Shown: one piece after another, positions 21,376 through 30,296 of the stretch | Position numbering within the stretch: position 1 is the stretch's first letter | How the letters are laid out: every line of letters starts with the position of its first letter | Assembly: GCA_902591315.1 (NCBI GenBank) | Contig: CACJAI010000001.1 | Location: 100,402 to 164,401 of the forward strand | DNA length: 64,000 nucleotides | Source: an uncultured Alphaproteobacteria bacterium | GTDB lineage: Bacteria > Pseudomonadota > Alphaproteobacteria > HIMB59 | Reading direction: 5' to 3' | The notes under the pieces: model-generated | Seen by the model: the letters and a program-made list of their open reading frames with translations, nothing else | The model's database searches: none | Told to the model about the DNA's origin: nothing | Made by a program: the position numbers and the translations under genes

Positions 21376-22142
21376 TTTTTTGAAAACTTCTTTTCAGTGA
21401 TTTTGAAGTAAAGTTTATAAGGCAATACTTTACCAAATTTCATTATAGAATTAAAAGGAAAAGGGAAGGATATTTCAAAACCTTTTTTATATATTTTACT
21501 ATAAATAATCCTAGCTGCATCTTTGGGTGACATTAAATATGGCATTTTAAACGAATTTACTTTTGTAGCAGGAGTTTCTACAAATCCTGGACAGATAAGT
21601 TTTACATTGAGATTATCATGCATTTCAGATTTTATAGCCTCGGCTAGATTAATTAAAGCCGCTTTTGAGGGTCCGTATAAAATAGATTTTGGGAGACCTT
21701 TATATCCAGCTGTGGAGGACATTATTGCCAAGGTATAATTTGAATTTAGCTCGAAATTTTTTTTTATTAGCTCTATTGATAAATAAATACTTAAAACATT
21801 GGTATCAAAAGTTGCCTTTGCATTTTCAAAGTTAAAATCATTTAGACTATCGGGGATATAAATACCTGCATTTAAAATAAATGTACTAATATTTGCATTT
21901 TTTTTAAATACCTCATCTATAATTAGCTTACTTGAGTCAAAATTTGATAAATCTATTTTTACAAACTCAAATTTTGGATTATCAATTGTTTCATTTGGTA
22001 TTTTGGTATCATCTCTTGCTAAGCCTATCACATTCCAGCCTTGTCTGAGATACTCTTCACATAGTGCGTAGCCAATCCCACTACTAGCACCTGTTATAAA
22101 AACTACTCTATCTTGTGTATTCTTTGATGAATTTTTTTGCAT
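21372..22142 (-). CDS. Short-chain dehydrogenase/reductase
   Basis: Classical SDR of 256 residues. The cofactor motif is FITGASSGIGYAL, the structural motif LNAG sits in FILNAGIYIP, the catalytic Ser in IMSSTAG, and Tyr/Lys in LYGPSKAALINLAEA. The C-terminal tail is basic and aromatic and may touch the membrane. The substrate is unknown. It starts 35 nt inside the end of the photolyase-like gene, so it is probably co-translated with it; a role next to that protein is suggested only by position. Confidence 0.82.
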   Translation of the reverse strand: MQKNSSKNTQDRVVFITGASSGIGYALCEEYLRQGWNVIGLARDDTKIPNETIDNPKFEFVKIDLSNFDSSKLIIDEVFKKNANISTFILNAGIYIPDSLNDFNFENAKATFDTNVLSIYLSIELIKKNFELNSNYTLAIMSSTAGYKGLPKSILYGPSKAALINLAEAIKSEMHDNLNVKLICPGFVETPATKVNSFKMPYLMSPKDAARIIYSKIYKKGFEISFPFPFNSIMKFGKVLPYKLYFKITEKKFSKK

Positions 22143-23595
22143 TAGATATATGAGTACTAATTTTAGACTTGTCCATTTTATTTACAGTATAGTACATCAT
22201 AGAGAGTCTCTGATTAGTTTTAAAATAATTTTTATTTTTATATATAAAATTCCAATATAAACCATCTAATGTTTGTGTCCAATCTCCCCGACTATAATTA
22301 CTCATCTTTAGTAAGTAATTTGAACCGCATAAATATGGTTTTGTTGCAAAAATACCTCCATCGCTAAACATCCCCATTCCATAGACATTTGGTGTCATAA
22401 CCCAATCAGATGAGTCAATGAATGTCTCCATAAACCATTTATAAACTTCAGATGGCTTTAATCCAGCTAAGTTCATTATATTACTAATTATCATCAATCT
22501 TGGGATATGGTGAACATATCCACTTTTTTTTAAATTTAATATCATGTCATTTAAAATAGGAATGTTTGTTGTACCCTCATACCAATGTTTTGTTAATTTT
22601 CTGTCATTTCCAAAAAAGTTACCTTTATTAAAATCTTTATAATAGTGAATATTTAAGTATCTCATAAATTCTCTCCAACCAAAGACTTGTCTAATAAACC
22701 CTTCGTAATTATTGATGCCAACTTTAGTATATGAAAAAGAGCTCAATTTATTGAGCACTTGTTCTGGTGTTATTAAACCTATATTTAATGGTGCACTAAT
22801 TATGCTATGATTAATGTATGGATCACTGGTGCTCACAAAATCTTCGTAATGTCCAAAGTTTTCAAGTTTACTGCTAATAAAATTATCAAGAACTTTAGAT
22901 GAGTCTTTAAAATTCATTGGAAATATTATTTTCTTTTCTAAATTTCCAAAGTGTTTTGAAAAAAATTTATCAATTAATTTTTTTATTTCCTCAAAATATT
23001 TTGACTCAAATGTATAAGATTTAGGACTTTGATAACCTTTAGGAACTCTTTTTCTATTATCCTCATCAAAACTCCACTTATCTCCAATAGGTTTATTGTC
23101 TTTTACAAATATTTGAAAACTTTTCCGAACATTGCTATAAAAATTAGCAAGTTGAGGTTTTTTTGTAGTAACCATATCTTTATAATCGGTTCTACTAACA
23201 AGGAACATAGGAGATTTATGAAAAATTAGTTCAATTTTGCTATTTTTACAAAATTGCTCAAATTTAATTCTGAATTCTAAGTCTTCTATTTCGAAGATAT
23301 TAATTTTAGAAATGTTTTTTTTACTTAAGAAGCTTTTTAGACCAGCAAAATAGTCTTTGAAATTAGAAATATTTTTATCAAGAGAAATATAATTTACTTT
23401 AAAATTATTTTTTTTTAGATAGTCCCTGTATTCCCTCATTGATGCCAAAAAATAATAAATTTTTTGTTTGTGATGTTTAAAATAACTACAAAGGCCCATA
23501 TCCTCTTGTATAAAAAAATCACATGAGTTTTTAAATTCTGTTAAGTACTTCTTATCAAATAGTTGATTTCCAAGAACTACAAAGCATTCCTTCAT
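22108..23595 (-). CDS. Photolyase/cryptochrome family protein of the Fe-S (PhrB) type lacking cluster cysteines
   Basis: 495 residues matching the bacterial Fe-S photolyase branch (PhrB, 6-4 repair; 'photolyase-related'). It has the N-terminal antenna domain and helical FAD domain blocks GFIRQVFGWREFMRYLN, IPRLMIISNIMNLAG and DWVMTPNVYGMGMFSDGG, and ends with KPYLCGSNYLLKMSNYS. By ungapped comparison with family blocks as I remember them, the four cluster cysteines are replaced: Met374, Ser435, Asp438, and Gln441 or a deletion of the Cys loop. FAD binding and light-dependent repair are plausible without the cluster but unproven. It lies between two SDR genes. Confidence 0.88.
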   Translation of the reverse strand: MKECFVVLGNQLFDKKYLTEFKNSCDFFIQEDMGLCSYFKHHKQKIYYFLASMREYRDYLKKNNFKVNYISLDKNISNFKDYFAGLKSFLSKKNISKINIFEIEDLEFRIKFEQFCKNSKIELIFHKSPMFLVSRTDYKDMVTTKKPQLANFYSNVRKSFQIFVKDNKPIGDKWSFDEDNRKRVPKGYQSPKSYTFESKYFEEIKKLIDKFFSKHFGNLEKKIIFPMNFKDSSKVLDNFISSKLENFGHYEDFVSTSDPYINHSIISAPLNIGLITPEQVLNKLSSFSYTKVGINNYEGFIRQVFGWREFMRYLNIHYYKDFNKGNFFGNDRKLTKHWYEGTTNIPILNDMILNLKKSGYVHHIPRLMIISNIMNLAGLKPSEVYKWFMETFIDSSDWVMTPNVYGMGMFSDGGIFATKPYLCGSNYLLKMSNYSRGDWTQTLDGLYWNFIYKNKNYFKTNQRLSMMYYTVNKMDKSKISTHISNAKKFIKEYTR

Positions 23596-23605
23596 TTTGT
23601 TTTTA

Positions 23606-24307
23606 TTATTTTGTGATTAAAGTTGATCTTCCACCATCAAGTTGGAAGTTTTGTCCTGTAATCCATGATGATTTTTTAGATACCAAGAAAGAAGCCAAAT
23701 TACCTATGTCATCACCTGTTCCAAGTCTTGACATAGGGTGAAGTTTTCCAATTCCTTCAGCAACCTTTTCATTAGAAACCATAAAATTTGACATTTTGGA
23801 AAAAGATAGGCTAGGAGATATTGTATTAAATCTTATCTTCGGAGCATAGTCTGCGGCTAAAGAATTTGATAAACCAATTAATGCACTTTTTGCAGAGGAG
23901 ATTGCTGTATGATTTTTAAAACCTCTAACAGCTGCTATTGATGAAAAAAATACTACTGAAGATGAATCCGACATCTTAGTTATGCAATGATTAAGGAAAT
24001 GAACGATATTATAAAAATTATCATCCATTATTTTTTTAAAATCATCAACAGAGGTGTTTGAGAAAGGTTTTAAGTTTATCGAGCCAATGGCAAAGATTAT
24101 GCCAGATATTTCGTAGTTAATTGATTTTATGAAACTTTCTGTATTCGTGTAAGCATTAATATCTAGAACATTTTTTTCAAAATTACCTTCAACATCACTA
24201 TCAAATTCGCTTCTTGATATTAGAACTAAATCATTATCATCTTTTAGGTTGTTAACACATGATTTGCCAACAGAACCATTTGCACCAATAACTAGAATTT
24301 TACCCAT
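23606..24307 (-). CDS. Short-chain dehydrogenase/reductase
   Basis: SDR of 233 residues, different from the one at 21.4 kb. The cofactor motif is diverged (VIGANGSVGKSCV). The catalytic Ser is in VVFFSSIAAVRG, and Tyr of the usual YxxxK appears replaced: the block reads HTAISSAKSALIGLSNSLA, with Ile-Ser-Ser-Ala-Lys. A C-terminal WITGQNFQLDGGRS is typical of enoyl-ACP or 3-oxoacyl-reductase-like SDRs. Substrate unknown; the missing Tyr questions ordinary catalysis. It lies 10 nt upstream of the photolyase-like gene. Confidence 0.78.
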   Translation of the reverse strand: MGKILVIGANGSVGKSCVNNLKDDNDLVLISRSEFDSDVEGNFEKNVLDINAYTNTESFIKSINYEISGIIFAIGSINLKPFSNTSVDDFKKIMDDNFYNIVHFLNHCITKMSDSSSVVFFSSIAAVRGFKNHTAISSAKSALIGLSNSLAADYAPKIRFNTISPSLSFSKMSNFMVSNEKVAEGIGKLHPMSRLGTGDDIGNLASFLVSKKSSWITGQNFQLDGGRSTLITK

Positions 24308-24339
24308 GCAGTTTATACAAAATGTAACCCTAATTAGAT

Positions 24340-25359
24340 TTAATTCTTAAGTATTTGAAGGCTATAACAAGTAGCTGATACAAACAATAAAGTGCCTATT
24401 ATTTGATGGATAGAACCCAAAGAGACTTGAACATTACTCAAAACAACAAAAACACCAATAAATAACTGAATTAAAACTAGAAATAGCACAATCAGGAAAT
24501 GGATTTTTTGATATTTATTTTCAATTCCCTTAAAATGTTTAAAGCACATATAAAGAATTGTTAAAAATGATAAATAAGCTAAGGCTCTATGAAAAAAATG
24601 TATGAAGACACTGTTATCAAAAAAACCAAAAAGTCGATCCTCAATAAAAATTAAATTTTCAGGAATGTAATTATCTCCCATTTTGGGCCAAGTATTAAAT
24701 GATTTTCCAGCATCTAAACCAGCCATAAAAGCACCGTAAATTACTGTAAAAAAAATTATTATATTAAAAAAAATAAAAAAAGTTTTATGTGAGCTAAAAT
24801 TATTTTTATAAATTCCAATATCAAGCCTTTTCAAGAAAAGATAAGCAATTAAAGAGAGAATTATTTGAGCTATAATTAAGTGAACGGCAAGTCTTAAATG
24901 GCTAACGTATGGATTAACATCTAATCCACTTTTTACCATCCACCATCCGATAATACCTTGTGCCCCTCCAAGAAAAAGAAGGAATGAATATGAGTATAAC
25001 TCTTCATTAGAAAAGTATTTTTTCAAAGCAAAGTAAATAAAAGGGATGATAAAAATAATTCCTATTAGTCTTCCCAATACTCTATGTCCATATTCCCACC
25101 AAAAGATGTATTTAAACTCTGATAGTGTCATGTTTATATTTTTTATTTGATATTCAGGATATTGCTTATAGTCTTCAAAAACTTTTAACCAATCTCCATG
25201 GGATAAAGGGGGTATTGTTCCCATAAATAATCTCCAATCAACCATGGACAAACCAGACTCAGTTAATCTTGTCAAACCACCAACAATGATCATCAGCAAT
25301 ATAATTGACATGAGACTTGCAAGCCAAAGACTTATCTGAAAATTCTCGGATTTATACAT
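24340..25359 (-). CDS. ctaA: Heme A synthase (COX15/CtaA family)
   Basis: Inner-membrane protein of 339 residues that oxidises heme O to heme A for an aa3-type cytochrome oxidase. It has about eight membrane segments. GGLTRLTESGLSMVDWR follows the first segment, and heme-ligand His residues are in WWEYGHRVLGRLIG, HLRLAVHLIIAQ, FFHRALAYLS and SIHQIIGTLLF. The type is the alphaproteobacterial/mitochondrial one. Presence implies an aerobic heme A oxidase. It reads away from the ferredoxin gene across the longest spacer of the window. Confidence 0.94.
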   Translation of the reverse strand: MYKSENFQISLWLASLMSIILLMIIVGGLTRLTESGLSMVDWRLFMGTIPPLSHGDWLKVFEDYKQYPEYQIKNINMTLSEFKYIFWWEYGHRVLGRLIGIIFIIPFIYFALKKYFSNEELYSYSFLLFLGGAQGIIGWWMVKSGLDVNPYVSHLRLAVHLIIAQIILSLIAYLFLKRLDIGIYKNNFSSHKTFFIFFNIIIFFTVIYGAFMAGLDAGKSFNTWPKMGDNYIPENLIFIEDRLFGFFDNSVFIHFFHRALAYLSFLTILYMCFKHFKGIENKYQKIHFLIVLFLVLIQLFIGVFVVLSNVQVSLGSIHQIIGTLLFVSATCYSLQILKN

Positions 25360-25467
25360 CTAATCTAAATTTATAATTTTTTAGAATATATTTAGTATAT
25401 TAATTTTAGTCGCATTAAGCCTGTCTAACTGATAGATCTTATAGTCTAAATATTTAAAAATTTCAAA
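25360..25467. other. Longest intergenic spacer (108 bp), between divergent ctaA and fdx
   Basis: This is the largest gene-free stretch of the window and must hold the promoters of both divergent genes. It is very AT-rich. TATAGT at 25440-25445 is a possible -10 for the ferredoxin gene, but I see no good -35 at the right distance. No clear inverted repeat, riboswitch or small gene was recognised. Confidence 0.5.
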
Positions 25468-25785
25468 ATGACATATCATATTAACGTTATAGATCATGAG
25501 GGTTCACCTCATAAAATTGAAGCAACAGTTGGTTTTTCAATAATGGAGATTATTAGAGACGCTGGATTAGATATTGAAGCTATATGCGGGGGTTGTTGCG
25601 CTTGTGCTACCTGCCATTGTTATGTCGATGAAAATTGGTTAGAAAAAATATCAAAAGCTGATGACGATGAGGAATCTATGCTTGACCAAGCTATGGATAT
25701 AAAAAAAAATTCAAGACTCTCATGTCAAATTCCATTTACAGAAGAGCTCAATGGTATTACTCTAACATTAGCACCTAAATTTTGA
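25468..25785 (+). CDS. fdx: 2Fe-2S ferredoxin (adrenodoxin/Isc type)
   Basis: Small electron carrier of 105 residues. The cluster ligands follow the C-x5-C-x2-C pattern in CGGCCACATC, with the fourth Cys in RLSCQIPF. This is the vertebrate-type/ISC ferredoxin family, which supplies electrons for Fe-S assembly and heme A synthesis; the divergent ctaA neighbour fits the second role (inference from known mitochondrial biology). The 3' end overlaps the LysRS start by 4 nt. Confidence 0.93.
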   Translation: MTYHINVIDHEGSPHKIEATVGFSIMEIIRDAGLDIEAICGGCCACATCHCYVDENWLEKISKADDDEESMLDQAMDIKKNSRLSCQIPFTEELNGITLTLAPKF

Positions 25786-27329
25786 CTGATTATAACTCAT
25801 ACAAATCCTGGCCATTTAATGAAGCAAAAAAAATTATAAAACGCTTTGAAAAAAATAATACCAAAGACAAAATAATCTTTGAAACTGGGTACGGTCCATC
25901 CGGCTTACCTCATATAGGTACTTTTGGGGAAGTGCTAAGGACAAATATGGTAAGATTTTGTTATGAAAAATTGACTGGTAAAGAGACTGACCTCATAGCA
26001 TTTTCTGATGATATGGATGGCTTTAGAAAAGTCCCTGATAACATCCCGAACAAAGAAAAATTATCTAACTACCTTGATTACCCTTTGACATCCGTCCCAG
26101 ATCCTTTTGAGTTGTTTAATAGTTTTGGTGAACATAATAATTCAAAACTTAAAGATTTTTTAAATAGATTTAATTTGCCTTTTTCTTTTCAAAGTTCAAC
26201 AGATGCTTATAAATCAGGATTGTTCAATGAAACAATAAAGAAAATTATAAAAAATTATGATGAAATTATTAATGTAGTTCTTCCGACACTTGGTGAAGAA
26301 AGAAGAAAATCTTATAGTCCATTTTTTCCAATTAGTGAAATAACTGGTAAAATATTGCAAGTTCCAATTGAAGAAATTAATAATGAAGAATTTACTGTTT
26401 CATATTATGAGGACGGTGTATTGAAATCTAAATCAGTTTTAGATGGCAATTGCAAACTTCAATGGAAAGTTGATTGGGCAATGAGGTGGGCTGCTTTTGG
26501 TGTAGATTATGAAATGTGTGGTAAAGATTTAACAGAGAGTTATACCCTATCATCAAAGATATGTAAGATAATCGGTTCTAAGCCTCCTGAAAATTTAATT
26601 TATGAACTATTTCTTGATGAAAATGCTGAAAAAATTAGTAAGTCAAAAGGCAATGGTATAAGCATCGATGATTGGCTTAAATACTCTATTGAAGAGAGTT
26701 TGGCCATGTTTATGTATCAGAGACCAACAACTGCAAAGAAACTCTATTTTGATGTAATACCTAAAAACACCGATGAATATTTAACGCACGTTAATAAATT
26801 AGAGTCCGATGATCTAAATCCAGATAACCCTGCTTGGCATATTCATAAAGCTGAAAATCCATCATATAAATCAAAAATTAATTATAGTTTAATCCTAAAT
26901 ATTATATCAGTTTGCAAGTCTGAGGACCCTAATGTGATTTTTGGTTTAATAAAAAATTATCAATCTAATTTTAGCAAAGCGGAAACTGATCTTATTAATA
27001 GAATGATTGATTGTGGTATTAATTATTTTAGGGATTTTATACAACCAAATTTAAACTTTAAAATTCCAAATTCTGAAGAATTAATTATACTTAAAGAAGT
27101 TGTGTCTAAATTAAAAGAAGTAGAGTCTTCGGCTGATGCAGATGAATTTCAAACTGCTATTTTTAGTGTCGGAAAAAATTCTGTCTATAAAGAGAATATT
27201 AAGGAATTTTTTAAACTCATTTATCAAGTTGTTTTTGGTCAAGAGAATGGACCAAGATTGGGCTCATTTACTAAAATTTATACAAAAGATAAAACTCTGG
27301 AGTTGTTCAACTCGAAGCTAAATGTATAA
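25782..27329 (+). CDS. lysK: Lysyl-tRNA synthetase, class I
   Basis: 515 residues of the archaeal-type class I LysRS, which alphaproteobacteria commonly use instead of class II LysS. The HIGH motif is GPSGLPHIGTFGE, KMSKS is KISKSKGNGIS, and the helical anticodon-binding part follows. It starts at TTG 25782, overlapping fdx by 4 nt; the protein start MTDYNSYKSWPF fits the family. It overlaps pyrD by 8 nt. Confidence 0.94.
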   Translation: MTDYNSYKSWPFNEAKKIIKRFEKNNTKDKIIFETGYGPSGLPHIGTFGEVLRTNMVRFCYEKLTGKETDLIAFSDDMDGFRKVPDNIPNKEKLSNYLDYPLTSVPDPFELFNSFGEHNNSKLKDFLNRFNLPFSFQSSTDAYKSGLFNETIKKIIKNYDEIINVVLPTLGEERRKSYSPFFPISEITGKILQVPIEEINNEEFTVSYYEDGVLKSKSVLDGNCKLQWKVDWAMRWAAFGVDYEMCGKDLTESYTLSSKICKIIGSKPPENLIYELFLDENAEKISKSKGNGISIDDWLKYSIEESLAMFMYQRPTTAKKLYFDVIPKNTDEYLTHVNKLESDDLNPDNPAWHIHKAENPSYKSKINYSLILNIISVCKSEDPNVIFGLIKNYQSNFSKAETDLINRMIDCGINYFRDFIQPNLNFKIPNSEELIILKEVVSKLKEVESSADADEFQTAIFSVGKNSVYKENIKEFFKLIYQVVFGQENGPRLGSFTKIYTKDKTLELFNSKLNV

Positions 27330-28365
27330 TTTAGCTCATCGTATTCTCAAAAAGCTAGATCCAGAACTATCACATAATATATCTATAAAAGCACTCAAAT
27401 TAGGCATTTATCCAAAAATTATTTGTAAAAATACAGAAATCCTTGAACAAACAATATGGGGTAGAACTTTCAAAACTCCTATAGGGTTATCGGCAGGTTT
27501 TGACAAAAATGCAGAGGTGATAAATCCAATATTAAATTTAGGATTTAGTTTTACTGAGTTGGGAACAGTGACTCCCTTGCCTCAAAAAGGCAACTCAAAA
27601 CCCAGAATTCATAGGTTTCCTGCTCAAAAAGCATTAATAAATTCTTTAGGATTTAATAACAAAGGCATGGATGTATTTGAAAGAAATATCAATAACTCAA
27701 ACCTTAAAGAAAATTTCCAAGATAAAATCATTGGTATAAACATAGGTAACAATAAGGATACCGTAGAAATTTTAGATGATCTCAAAAAGCTTTTCGATAG
27801 ACTATATAGACTTGGTGATTACATTGTGATCAATTTATCTTCACCAAATACACCTGGATTGAGAGATAATCTTAAATCTCAAAATTTTGAAAAGATCGTT
27901 ACAAATATCCATAGGCTAAGAGATGAGAATAACTCAAAAATCCCTATTTTATTCAAAATATCACCAGATATTTCTGATCAGGATAAAAAGGATATTTCAT
28001 TGATTTCACTGGCAAATGATGTGGATGGGCTAATACTGACTAACACAACAATTAATAAATCAATGGTTAATGAAAAGTTAGAGGGAGGGGTAAGTGGTAG
28101 GCCATTATTCCTTAAATCAAATGAATTAATAAGAGATTTTTATACTCTGACATCAGGAAAAATTAAAATTATTGGAGTAGGGGGTATTTTTGATGCTAAT
28201 GATATCTTAACTAAAATGAAATTAGGTGCTTCATTAATTCAGATTTATAGTAGCTTTACATATGAAGGTCCTTACCATGTAAAAAAAATGACTTATGATT
28301 TGATGAATTTAATTCAACAACAAGGATTTAGAAGCATCTCCGAGGTAATTGGACAGTACTCTTGA
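27322..28365 (+). CDS. pyrD: Dihydroorotate dehydrogenase (quinone), class 2
   Basis: Membrane-associated FMN enzyme of 347 residues that oxidises dihydroorotate and passes electrons to ubiquinone. The N-terminal helix (LAHRILKKLDPELSHN) is the class 2 quinone tunnel. The catalytic Ser region is VINLSSPNTPGLRDN, and FMN-phosphate binding is in KIIGVGGIFDANDILTKM. Works after pyrC (18.8 kb). It overlaps the LysRS gene by 8 nt and the HAD gene by 4 nt. Confidence 0.95.
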   Translation: MYNLAHRILKKLDPELSHNISIKALKLGIYPKIICKNTEILEQTIWGRTFKTPIGLSAGFDKNAEVINPILNLGFSFTELGTVTPLPQKGNSKPRIHRFPAQKALINSLGFNNKGMDVFERNINNSNLKENFQDKIIGINIGNNKDTVEILDDLKKLFDRLYRLGDYIVINLSSPNTPGLRDNLKSQNFEKIVTNIHRLRDENNSKIPILFKISPDISDQDKKDISLISLANDVDGLILTNTTINKSMVNEKLEGGVSGRPLFLKSNELIRDFYTLTSGKIKIIGVGGIFDANDILTKMKLGASLIQIYSSFTYEGPYHVKKMTYDLMNLIQQQGFRSISEVIGQYS

Positions 28366-29183
28366 AAAATATTTCATCTTTTAAAAATGTAGTAAGGAAA
28401 TATGACTATTTTTTATTTGATCAGTGGGGGGTTCTTCATAACGGTCATAAAAAATTTACAGAAGCAGAAAAATGTTTAGAGTATCTTAAATTAGAAAATA
28501 AAAAAATCATTCTTATTTCTAATTCAGCTAGCCCCACTGTTCAATCAGAGGCAAATTTAAAAAGATTGGGTTTTAGTGAAAAACTATTTGATTACTGTAT
28601 TACTAGTGGACAAATAGCATTAAATAACATCAAAAAAGATATTTATAAAAAGTTTGGCAGAAAATGTTACCCTTTAAAGCTATCAAAGCAAAAAATTAAG
28701 TATTTCAATCTGGATTGCACTAAAAAAGTTGAAAGTGCAAATTTTGCTATGATTGCAGATCTAAAAGATGGATTATCTATTTTAGATTTTGCTGAACATC
28801 TAGATAAAATTATGAAGTATAAACTTCCACTACTATGTGCAAACCCAGATTACTTAGTCCATAATAGAAATACTCTTTCTATGAGTGGTGGTACAGTAGC
28901 AGAGTTATACTCTGATTTAGGAGGGACCGTCTTAAGATATGGAAAACCTTACGAACCAATATATCAGGATATTTTTAAAAAAATGAGGATTAAAAATTTT
29001 CGTAAGGTATTAGTTATTGGTGACTCATTGTGGCATGACATTGCAGGAGGTAAAAAAATGAAATTAGACTCGCTCTGGATTAAAAATGGAATTCATAAAT
29101 CTAAATTGAAAAAAAAAGATGAGATCAACCCACTTTTAGAGAAGTACAGACCAAAATATGTAATAAGTCATCTAAAACTCTAA
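28362..29183 (+). CDS. HAD-superfamily class IIA phosphatase (TIGR01459-like)
   Basis: NagD/p-nitrophenyl-phosphatase-like hydrolase of 273 residues. Motif I is FDQWGVLHNGHKK (the second Asp of the usual DxD is Gly-containing here, as in the TIGR01459 subfamily: D-Q-W-G-V). Motif II is ILISNSASP, and the C-terminal motif is RKVLVIGDSLWHDIAGGKKM. Common in alphaproteobacteria; substrate unknown. It starts at TTG 28362 overlapping pyrD. Confidence 0.85.
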   Translation: MKNISSFKNVVRKYDYFLFDQWGVLHNGHKKFTEAEKCLEYLKLENKKIILISNSASPTVQSEANLKRLGFSEKLFDYCITSGQIALNNIKKDIYKKFGRKCYPLKLSKQKIKYFNLDCTKKVESANFAMIADLKDGLSILDFAEHLDKIMKYKLPLLCANPDYLVHNRNTLSMSGGTVAELYSDLGGTVLRYGKPYEPIYQDIFKKMRIKNFRKVLVIGDSLWHDIAGGKKMKLDSLWIKNGIHKSKLKKKDEINPLLEKYRPKYVISHLKL

Positions 29184-29197
29184 GAAACTATTACTTA

Positions 29198-29226
29198 TTG
29201 TAAAAAAGGAACTTTTGTATTATAAA
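29198..29226 (+). promoter_or_regulatory. Candidate sigma-70 promoter for rpmB
   Basis: TTGTAA (29198-29203), 17-nt spacer, TATAAA (29221-29226), in the 51-nt gap before rpmB. Transcription would start about 29233, only 1-2 nt before the ATG at 29235, so the mRNA would be nearly leaderless. The site is AT-rich and could arise by chance. Confidence 0.35.
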
Positions 29227-29234
29227 CTCATTTC

Positions 29235-29528
29235 ATGTCTAGATCTTGCGATATTACTGGAAAAAAACACCAAACTGGTCATAACGTCAGCCATTCTAAT
29301 ATTAAGTCTAAAAGGCGTTTTATGGTTAATTTAAACAGTGTCACTCTATTTAGTGAGTCTTTACAAAGAAAATTTAGATTAAGAATAGCCTCATCTACAC
29401 TTAGAACCATAGATAAACATGGTGGTTTAGATCAATATTTAAATAAAACCAGCTCACGATCTTTAACTGATAAAGCCTTAAAAATCAAAAAACAAATCGA
29501 AAAAAACGTTAGCAAAAAAGCTAGCTAA
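29235..29528 (+). CDS. rpmB: Ribosomal protein bL28
   Basis: 97 residues beginning SRSCDITGKKHQTGHNVSHS, the L28 signature, with the family's KRRFMVNL and FRLRIASSTLRTIDKHGGLD. It is part of the large ribosomal subunit. In many alphaproteobacteria rpmB lies near the cobS/cobT genes, as here (2 kb away). It follows a 51-nt gap and abuts the transporter gene without spacer. Confidence 0.97.
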   Translation: MSRSCDITGKKHQTGHNVSHSNIKSKRRFMVNLNSVTLFSESLQRKFRLRIASSTLRTIDKHGGLDQYLNKTSSRSLTDKALKIKKQIEKNVSKKAS

Positions 29529-30296
29529 ATGTTTCAAGAATTATTTTTAAATTTATCAAATAACTTAAATAACTCTTCAGTTGTAATTATCTGGTTATTT
29601 CAAATTATATTTTGTTATCTTTCAATTTTACTCTCACTTAAGTTCTTTGGAAAGACAGGTATTTATGTTTATGTAGCGATTGCAATCATATTAGCTAATA
29701 TTCAAGTTCTTAAAGTTGTAGACTTTCCTTTCTTTCCTGAACCTATGGCCCTAGGAACTGTTTTGTTTATTTCTATATTTCTTTGTACTGACATATTGAA
29801 TGAGTATTTTGATAAAAAATCTGCAACTAAATGTATATACCTAGGTATTGCAGCATACTTATTTTCAACCGTACTTATGTTTTTAACAATATCTATGGCT
29901 CCAATTAATCCTGATGAGCATCCTGCATGGTCTTGGAGCTATGGTATGCATGAGTCAATTATGACTATTTTCCTTCCACAGTTTCCAATAATAGTTGGAA
30001 GTATTTGTGCTTTTTTTATAAGTCAAAAAATTGATATTTTTATATTTTCTTATTTAAAAAATAAAAATACTAACCTTTGGTTTAGAAATAATGCATCAAC
30101 AATTGTATCGCAATTTATTGATAATATTATATTTAGTGTTCTTGCATTTAATATCTTATCTTCTAACCCAGTTCCTTTATTTGACCTAATTATTTCTTAT
30201 GGAATAGGTATTTATTTACTTAGAATTCTATTAAGTCTATTTGATACAATATTTATTTATTTAGCGAAGATCTTTTTGCCATCTAAACTTGACTAA
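29529..30296 (+). CDS. yhhQ: Queuosine precursor transporter (YhhQ/VUT family)
   Basis: Integral membrane protein of 255 residues with about six segments. Family blocks include FFPEPMALGTVLFISIFLCTDILNEYF and RNNASTIVSQFIDNIIFSVLAF. YhhQ family members import queuine or preQ0/preQ1. The next gene, tgt (8-nt overlap), uses that base, which supports the call. No queuosine synthesis genes (queC, D, E, F) are in the window, consistent with salvage. Confidence 0.88.
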   Translation: MFQELFLNLSNNLNNSSVVIIWLFQIIFCYLSILLSLKFFGKTGIYVYVAIAIILANIQVLKVVDFPFFPEPMALGTVLFISIFLCTDILNEYFDKKSATKCIYLGIAAYLFSTVLMFLTISMAPINPDEHPAWSWSYGMHESIMTIFLPQFPIIVGSICAFFISQKIDIFIFSYLKNKNTNLWFRNNASTIVSQFIDNIIFSVLAFNILSSNPVPLFDLIISYGIGIYLLRILLSLFDTIFIYLAKIFLPSKLD

